In this document: positions 14,039 to 18,250 of the stretch, piece after piece
How positions within the stretch are numbered: position 1 is the stretch's first letter
Layout of the letters: each line of letters starts with the position of its first letter
From: Clostridiales bacterium
GTDB lineage: Bacteria > Bacillota > Clostridia > Christensenellales > CAG-314
Assembly (NCBI GenBank): GCA_003537755.1
Contig: DPQS01000048.1
Location: 1-18,250, forward strand
Direction of reading: 5' to 3'
Length of the DNA: 18,250 nt
Made by a program: the position numbers and the translations under genes
Notes under the pieces: generated by a model
Told to the model about the DNA's origin: nothing
The model's database searches: none
Seen by the model: the letters and a program-made list of their open reading frames with translations, nothing else

Positions 14039-14219
14039 TGTGCCCTCCGTATATTCCAAACATTTTTGTTCATTTATGTTTTGTTACAAAATTTTGCATA
14101 CGTATATGTTTTTTCGCAACAAAGATTGCTTTCTTGTAAATATCATTTACCCACAATCGCTCACGTTGTCTGCATCATGTTTGCCGTGACGGCTTTTCGG
14201 CAAAGGCAACCGTTATCCG
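14039..14219. other. Noncoding gap between priA and def with two inverted repeats
   Basis: Just after the priA stop TTTGCCG and CGGCAAA form a hairpin (about 14179-14203) with no T tail. Further on, GTAAAT, ATC, ATTTAC is a perfect palindrome at 14136-14150. The stretch is AT-rich near def. No gene and no clear promoter were found. Confidence 0.4.
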
Positions 14220-16415
14220 TCAGGACAAATTCTGCGGATTACGCTCGGTAAAAATCTGCACGTCTGAATGCGATTTCTCGTCCACAATTGCGTAAATTTG
14301 CGGCAGTAATTCTTCAACCTTGCTCGTTTTCAATTTTACAAGTATCTGGAAGCGGAACTTTTTTTCCGCACGTTTCAGCGGACAGCGCATCTTGTCGAGA
14401 TACAGAAAAGCGTTGGGATTGTCTTTTTTAAGGTTGACGATTTTCGCATATTGTTCCGTAAGTTGGTCGATACAACTTTTTTCGTCCTCGCCCTGATACA
14501 GAATGCGGACGATTTCCGAAAACGGGGGAAACGCCGATGCCTCGCGCAGATTGATTTCCTTGCGGTAAAAGCCTATGTAGTCCTGCTTTGCCGCCAGTTG
14601 CAGACAGTAATGTGTCGGGGTGTATGTCTGAAGCACCACTTCGCCGGGCAATGTGTCGCGACCGCTTCGTCCCGCAACCTGCGTAATAAGTTGGAAAGTA
14701 CGTTCCGTCGCAAGGTAATCGTCACGGTGCAGACTTTGGTCGCCGTCCAATATTCCGACAAGCGTCACCTTCGGGAAATCGTGCCCCTTGGCAATCATCT
14801 GCGTGCCTACAAGTATCTGCGCTTCGCCTCTGCCGAACGCTTCCAGTATCTTGATGTGACCTTCCTTGTTTTTTGTGGTGTCGGCGTCCATACGCAACAC
14901 CTTGACTCCGGGAAACATCTGCCCAAGCAACTCCACTACCTGTTGCGTACCTATGCGCCCCTGGCGAAAACTCTTTTCGTGGCAAGACGGACACTCGGTA
15001 AGCATGTAGTACTGTTTGCCGCAGTAATGACACTTCAGCATGTTATCCTCGTAGTGGACGGTCAGACTGACGTCGCAATCGAGACACTTCGCCACGTAAC
15101 CGCACTTAGTGCACATCAGAAAACTACTGTAACCGCGTCTGTTGAGAAACAACATTGCCTGGTTGCCGTCGGCAATCGTTTTGGCAAGGCGTTCCTTCAG
15201 CAAATTGCTGAATATTCCCTTGTTGCCATTGCGTGTTTCCTGAGCCATGTCCACCACAGTGACTGTCGGCAAAGGGCGTTTGTTGATACGCTCGGGCATG
15301 GATATGAGTTTAAGTTTGCCTTGTTTCGCTTCGTAGTAACTGGTTAGCGACGGCGTTGCGCTGCCAAGCACCAACAATGCGCCGTCTTGAGTTGCCCGGA
15401 ACTTTGCCACGTCGATTGTGTTGTACCGCGGATTGAAGTCACTGACATAACTGCTGTCGTGTTCCTCGTCGATAAGTATTGCGCCAAGATTACTGAGCGG
15501 CGCAAAAACAGCACTTCTCGCACCGATTGCAATGTGAGCCTGTCCGTTTCTCAGACGCAACCACTCGTCAAAACGTTCGCCGACGGACAAACCGCTGTGC
15601 AGCAGCGCAACGTTGTCGCCAAAACGTTCTCGTAATTGCCGAAGCATATTAGGGGTCAGCGAAATTTCCGGTACAAGCATTATGCAAGACTTGCCTTCGG
15701 ACACGATTTTGTCTATTATCGTCAGGTAAACTTCCGTCTTTCCGCTGCCCGTCACACCGTGCAGAAGATACCGTCCCTGTCTGTCGGCAAGCACCGTATC
15801 TACGGCGTTTTGTTGCGCTGAGGTAAGGGCGTGATGCGGGTGTTGCGAATCAGCAAGGTTTTTGTAGGGTGTGCGCGACACGGTGACTTCGTCGATTGTG
15901 ACGTAGCCTTTGTCTGCAAGCGCACGTAACGCACCGTTGCCGAATCTTGCATTAAGGGTTTCGCAAAGCGTCGGTCCGTTGGCGTATAAAAAATTCACCA
16001 AATCCCGTTGCTTTACGGCATTGGGCTTCAGTGAGTCGAGAATTTTGCCTATGTCTTCCTGCGCCAGTGTCGCCTGCTTTTTGCTGAGCACCTTTACGCG
16101 ATTGCCGCGCATTTCGGCAGGAATGAAAAGCCGCAAAACGTCAACCCAACGCAGGTGATACTGCGTGCGCATGTAACGCCCGAGTTCGATAAGTTCGGGC
16201 AGCACTACCGGGTAGTCGTCCACGGCGGATATGATTTCTTTCAGTTTTTCGGGCGGACAGTCGGAAGTCTGTTTTTCCTCGATGATGTACCCCTCTATTC
16301 GCCTGTGAGCAAACTCGACCAGCACTCTGCTGCCTACGGCGTAACCCTCGCCTTTGTAGTCGAAAATGCGGTCAACCTCGCTTGCGGCAATGTCGACAAT
16401 AACGGAATAAATCAT
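14220..16415 (-). CDS. priA: Primosomal replication protein N' (PriA helicase)
   Basis: A 731-residue DExH helicase that restarts stalled replication forks. An N-terminal DNA-binding domain (about 1-105) is followed by the helicase core with Walker A GVTGSGKTE (about 219-227), DEEH (Walker B), LGSATPS and QVAGRSGR. Between the helicase motifs a zinc-binding insert carries eight Cys (CTKCGYVAKCLDC and LKCHYCGK with CPSC). The ATG at 16415 overlaps the coaBC stop as ATGA and has AGGGTG upstream. The length is normal for a Firmicute PriA (about 730-805). Confidence 0.97.
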   Translation of the reverse strand: MIYSVIVDIAASEVDRIFDYKGEGYAVGSRVLVEFAHRRIEGYIIEEKQTSDCPPEKLKEIISAVDDYPVVLPELIELGRYMRTQYHLRWVDVLRLFIPAEMRGNRVKVLSKKQATLAQEDIGKILDSLKPNAVKQRDLVNFLYANGPTLCETLNARFGNGALRALADKGYVTIDEVTVSRTPYKNLADSQHPHHALTSAQQNAVDTVLADRQGRYLLHGVTGSGKTEVYLTIIDKIVSEGKSCIMLVPEISLTPNMLRQLRERFGDNVALLHSGLSVGERFDEWLRLRNGQAHIAIGARSAVFAPLSNLGAILIDEEHDSSYVSDFNPRYNTIDVAKFRATQDGALLVLGSATPSLTSYYEAKQGKLKLISMPERINKRPLPTVTVVDMAQETRNGNKGIFSNLLKERLAKTIADGNQAMLFLNRRGYSSFLMCTKCGYVAKCLDCDVSLTVHYEDNMLKCHYCGKQYYMLTECPSCHEKSFRQGRIGTQQVVELLGQMFPGVKVLRMDADTTKNKEGHIKILEAFGRGEAQILVGTQMIAKGHDFPKVTLVGILDGDQSLHRDDYLATERTFQLITQVAGRSGRDTLPGEVVLQTYTPTHYCLQLAAKQDYIGFYRKEINLREASAFPPFSEIVRILYQGEDEKSCIDQLTEQYAKIVNLKKDNPNAFLYLDKMRCPLKRAEKKFRFQILVKLKTSKVEELLPQIYAIVDEKSHSDVQIFTERNPQNLS

Positions 16416-17596
16416 TTCGTCACCCTGTCCAGTATCAACTTGGCAACGTCGGCTTTGCTCATTTCGGGGTAGGATGTTTCGCCGTCCGCAGTCAGCAAAG
16501 TGACCGTGTTTGTCTCGCTGCCGAACACATTGTTGTTTTTGACGTCGTTAAGGACGCACAAATCGGCGTTCTTTTTGACAAGTTTTTTCCGTGCGTTTTC
16601 CAGGCAATGGTCGGTTTCCGCGCTGAACACGCACACAAATTTGTCGCCCTTCACCTTACCGACGGTTGCGGCGATGTCGGGGTTTTTGACAAATTTTACC
16701 GTCAGGTTTTCCGCCTTTATCTTGCTGTCCGACACCGTTTCGGGACGATAGTCGCAAGGTGCGCCGGCAAACACAAACACGTCTGTCTGGTCAACGCGGC
16801 TCATCACCTCATTCAGCATTTCACGGGTTGTGCCGACGTTTACAATTGTCGCCCTGCCGTCGATTTCCGCTTCGTGGCGGGCAAGCACCACGGTGACTTC
16901 CGCGCCTCTGTTCAACGCTTCTTTCACTACAGCCGCGCTCATCTTACCGCTGCTGAAATTAGTAATCATGCGCGCATCGTCCAACTTTTCGTAGGTGGCA
17001 CCGCAGGTCACAAGCACGCGTTTTCCGGCAAGTTGCTTGTTTTGGCACAGTATCCGTTCGCAGGATACGACAATCTCTTTCGGCTCGGCAAGTCGTCCTT
17101 GTCCCACGTCGCCGCACGCAAGAAAACCGCTTTCGGCGTCCACAAAATACACGCCGCGTTTTTTCAGCGTGGCAACGTTTGCGCGATACGCTGCGCTGTT
17201 GTACATGTTGACGTTCATGGCAGGGCAAATCACCACGGGGGCGGTTGTCGCCATAAGCGTTGTCGTCAGCATGTCGTCTGCAATACCGTTTGCGTACTTC
17301 CCGACAACGTTTGCCGTGGCAGGCGCAACCACAAACAGATCGGCTTTTTTGGCAAGGGAAACATGTTCAACATCACGATGATCGTGCGTGGCAAACATAT
17401 CTACGGACACGGGATTGTTTGACAGAGTTTCCATTGTAAGCGGCGTGACAAATTGCGTGGCGTTTGCCGTCATTACGACATCCACGTTTGCACCCCGTTT
17501 AACAAATTCTCTTACAAGCGTGCATGACTTGTAGGCGGCAATACCGCCGCTTACGCCCAGCACGATGTTTTTTCCTGTCAGTATACCTGCGTTCAT
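16412..17596 (-). CDS. coaBC: Bifunctional phosphopantothenoylcysteine decarboxylase / phosphopantothenate-cysteine ligase
   Basis: A 394-residue fusion enzyme for two consecutive steps of coenzyme A synthesis. The N-terminal CoaC flavoprotein half (about 1-185) has SGGIAAYK, the catalytic His in VEHVSLAKKADL, PAMNVNMY and ACGDVGQGR with the active-site Cys. The C-terminal CoaB half has ITNFSSGKMS (acyl-intermediate Asn), CDYRPE and the Lys in DSKIKAE. The segment before DYRP reads FAGAPC rather than the usual AAAVA, a minor variation. The ATG at 17596 has GGTGA upstream and is preferred over an in-frame GTG at 17611 that lacks one. It starts 21 bases after rpoZ. Confidence 0.96.
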   Translation of the reverse strand: MNAGILTGKNIVLGVSGGIAAYKSCTLVREFVKRGANVDVVMTANATQFVTPLTMETLSNNPVSVDMFATHDHRDVEHVSLAKKADLFVVAPATANVVGKYANGIADDMLTTTLMATTAPVVICPAMNVNMYNSAAYRANVATLKKRGVYFVDAESGFLACGDVGQGRLAEPKEIVVSCERILCQNKQLAGKRVLVTCGATYEKLDDARMITNFSSGKMSAAVVKEALNRGAEVTVVLARHEAEIDGRATIVNVGTTREMLNEVMSRVDQTDVFVFAGAPCDYRPETVSDSKIKAENLTVKFVKNPDIAATVGKVKGDKFVCVFSAETDHCLENARKKLVKKNADLCVLNDVKNNNVFGSETNTVTLLTADGETSYPEMSKADVAKLILDRVTK

Positions 17597-17617
17597 TTTG
17601 TCACCGTTCACAGTAAA

Positions 17618-17803
17618 CTATCTTTTTACGATTTCGGTACGATCTTCGTCAAATTCCTTGGCGGCGTAACTGATTGCCTTGAAGTAAGCAGGTGCGTCGG
17701 GATTCTGAGCAAGTTCCTTAGCGCGCTTTGCCACTACGCAGCAAAGAGAATACTTGTCGCCGGCTTTTTCCGTAAGTTCGTCAATGGGAGGTTGGTTGAT
17801 CAT
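17618..17803 (-). CDS. rpoZ: RNA polymerase omega subunit
   Basis: A 61-residue protein with the omega signature near its N-terminus: PPIDELTEKAGDKYSLCCVVAKRA, close to the Firmicute pattern PSIDELLxKxxSRYxLVxxxAKRA. Omega folds around the beta' subunit and aids RNA polymerase assembly. The C-terminal part, AISYAAKEFDEDRTEI, fits the usual conserved ALxEIxxGKI region only loosely. The ATG at 17803 overlaps the gmk stop as ATGA and has AAGGAG seven bases upstream. The position between gmk and coaBC supports the call. Confidence 0.92.
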   Translation of the reverse strand: MINQPPIDELTEKAGDKYSLCCVVAKRAKELAQNPDAPAYFKAISYAAKEFDEDRTEIVKR

Positions 17804-18250
17804 TTTTGTTGCTCCTTATTTTTGTTGAGAATGTCAATAATTTCCTTAACCGCGCGGTCAAGGTCGTCGTTCATGATGCAGTAGTCGTACTTGTTGCGCT
17901 GAGCAAGTTCCAGTTTGGTACGAGCCATGCGAATCTGAATTTTGTCCTCGCTTTCGCTTCCGCGCTTGACAAGACGTTCGTACAACGCTTCTTCGCTGGG
18001 TGCCTCGATGAAAAACAGCATGCTGTCGGGGTAGTTTTCCTTAACCTGCAACGCACCCTTCACGTCGATTTCCAGTATTACGTCCTTGCCGAAGTTGAGC
18101 ATGTCCACCACAAACTTTTTGGGTGTGCCGTAGTAATGCTCAAAGTGTTGGTCGTATTCCAGCAATTCGTTGTTCTTCACCATTTCCAGAAACGTTTCCG
18201 TACTTACAAAAAAGTAACTACGGTTTTTGCGTTCGTTGGGTCTGGGAGCA
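17800..18250 (-). CDS. gmk: Guanylate kinase, N-terminal part outside the window
   Basis: The C-terminal 149 residues of guanylate kinase, which phosphorylates GMP to GDP. The frame is open to the right edge; the visible part begins APRPNERKNRSYFFVS, the GMP-binding segment with Arg and Tyr, continues through ELLEYDQHFEHYYGTPK (GMP-contact Glu and Tyr), EIDVKGALQV, FFIEAPSEEAL and the lid and C-terminal helices, and ends KNKEQQK. The P-loop and true start lie beyond position 18250. The stop codon overlaps the start of rpoZ. Confidence 0.95.
   Translation of the reverse strand, partial: APRPNERKNRSYFFVSTETFLEMVKNNELLEYDQHFEHYYGTPKKFVVDMLNFGKDVILEIDVKGALQVKENYPDSMLFFIEAPSEEALYERLVKRGSESEDKIQIRMARTKLELAQRNKYDYCIMNDDLDRAVKEIIDILNKNKEQQK

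Noticed and set aside
1..18250. CRISPR array, insertion sequence, phage or integron signals
   Set aside because: No regularly spaced repeats, transposase, integrase or attachment-site duplications are visible.

Overview
The window looks like a chromosomal segment of a spore-forming or spore-derived member of the Clostridia (Bacillota). The evidence is the gmk-rpoZ-coaBC-priA-def-fmt-rsmB-rlmN-rsgA-rpe gene order, an RNase Y gene, the ylxY-mlpA pair known from Bacillus, a spoVM gene and a Spo0A-type DNA-binding protein. Promoters match the SigA consensus and Shine-Dalgarno sites are mostly good GGAG types. An uncultivated gut lineage is a reasonable guess, but the sequence alone does not fix the family. 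Nothing points to a phage, insertion sequence, integron or CRISPR array.

Right half (8.6-18.25 kb, minus strand): a dense housekeeping operon read from right to left. It starts with the 3' part of gmk, then rpoZ, coaBC, priA, def, fmt, rsmB, rlmN, rsgA and rpe, and ends at a strong terminator. Several junctions are ATGA overlaps (gmk/rpoZ, coaBC/priA, fmt/rsmB), and rlmN/rsgA overlap by 8 bases. The genes serve nucleotide and CoA metabolism, replication restart, initiator-Met formylation and deformylation, rRNA/tRNA methylation and ribosome assembly. The phosphatase/kinase pair prpC-prkC, which usually sits between rlmN and rsgA in Firmicutes, is absent, and so is thiN after rpe. Just past the terminator lies a 30-codon gene recognisable as spoVM, in the position it holds in Bacillus.

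Middle (6.1-8.3 kb): a small lipoprotein gene with a SigA promoter and a structured leader of nearly 200 nt. Convergent to it on the plus strand is an orphan Spo0A effector-domain protein with no receiver domain, with its own extended -10 promoter, a possible 0A box in its 5' leader and a terminator.

Left half (0-6.1 kb, minus strand): rny (RNase Y) with a near-consensus promoter and terminator; an alkaline-phosphatase-superfamily phosphodiesterase; a second small lipoprotein; a YlxY-type polysaccharide deacetylase homologue with degraded catalytic motifs, preceded by a hairpin that buries its ribosome binding site; an M16 zinc peptidase (MlpA/YmxG type); and at the edge the 5' half of a tRNA-Leu(UAA) with its promoter.

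The most interesting items are the receiver-less Spo0A-like regulator with its possible autoregulatory site, the easily missed spoVM, the structured lipoprotein leader, and the hairpin over the ylxY start.
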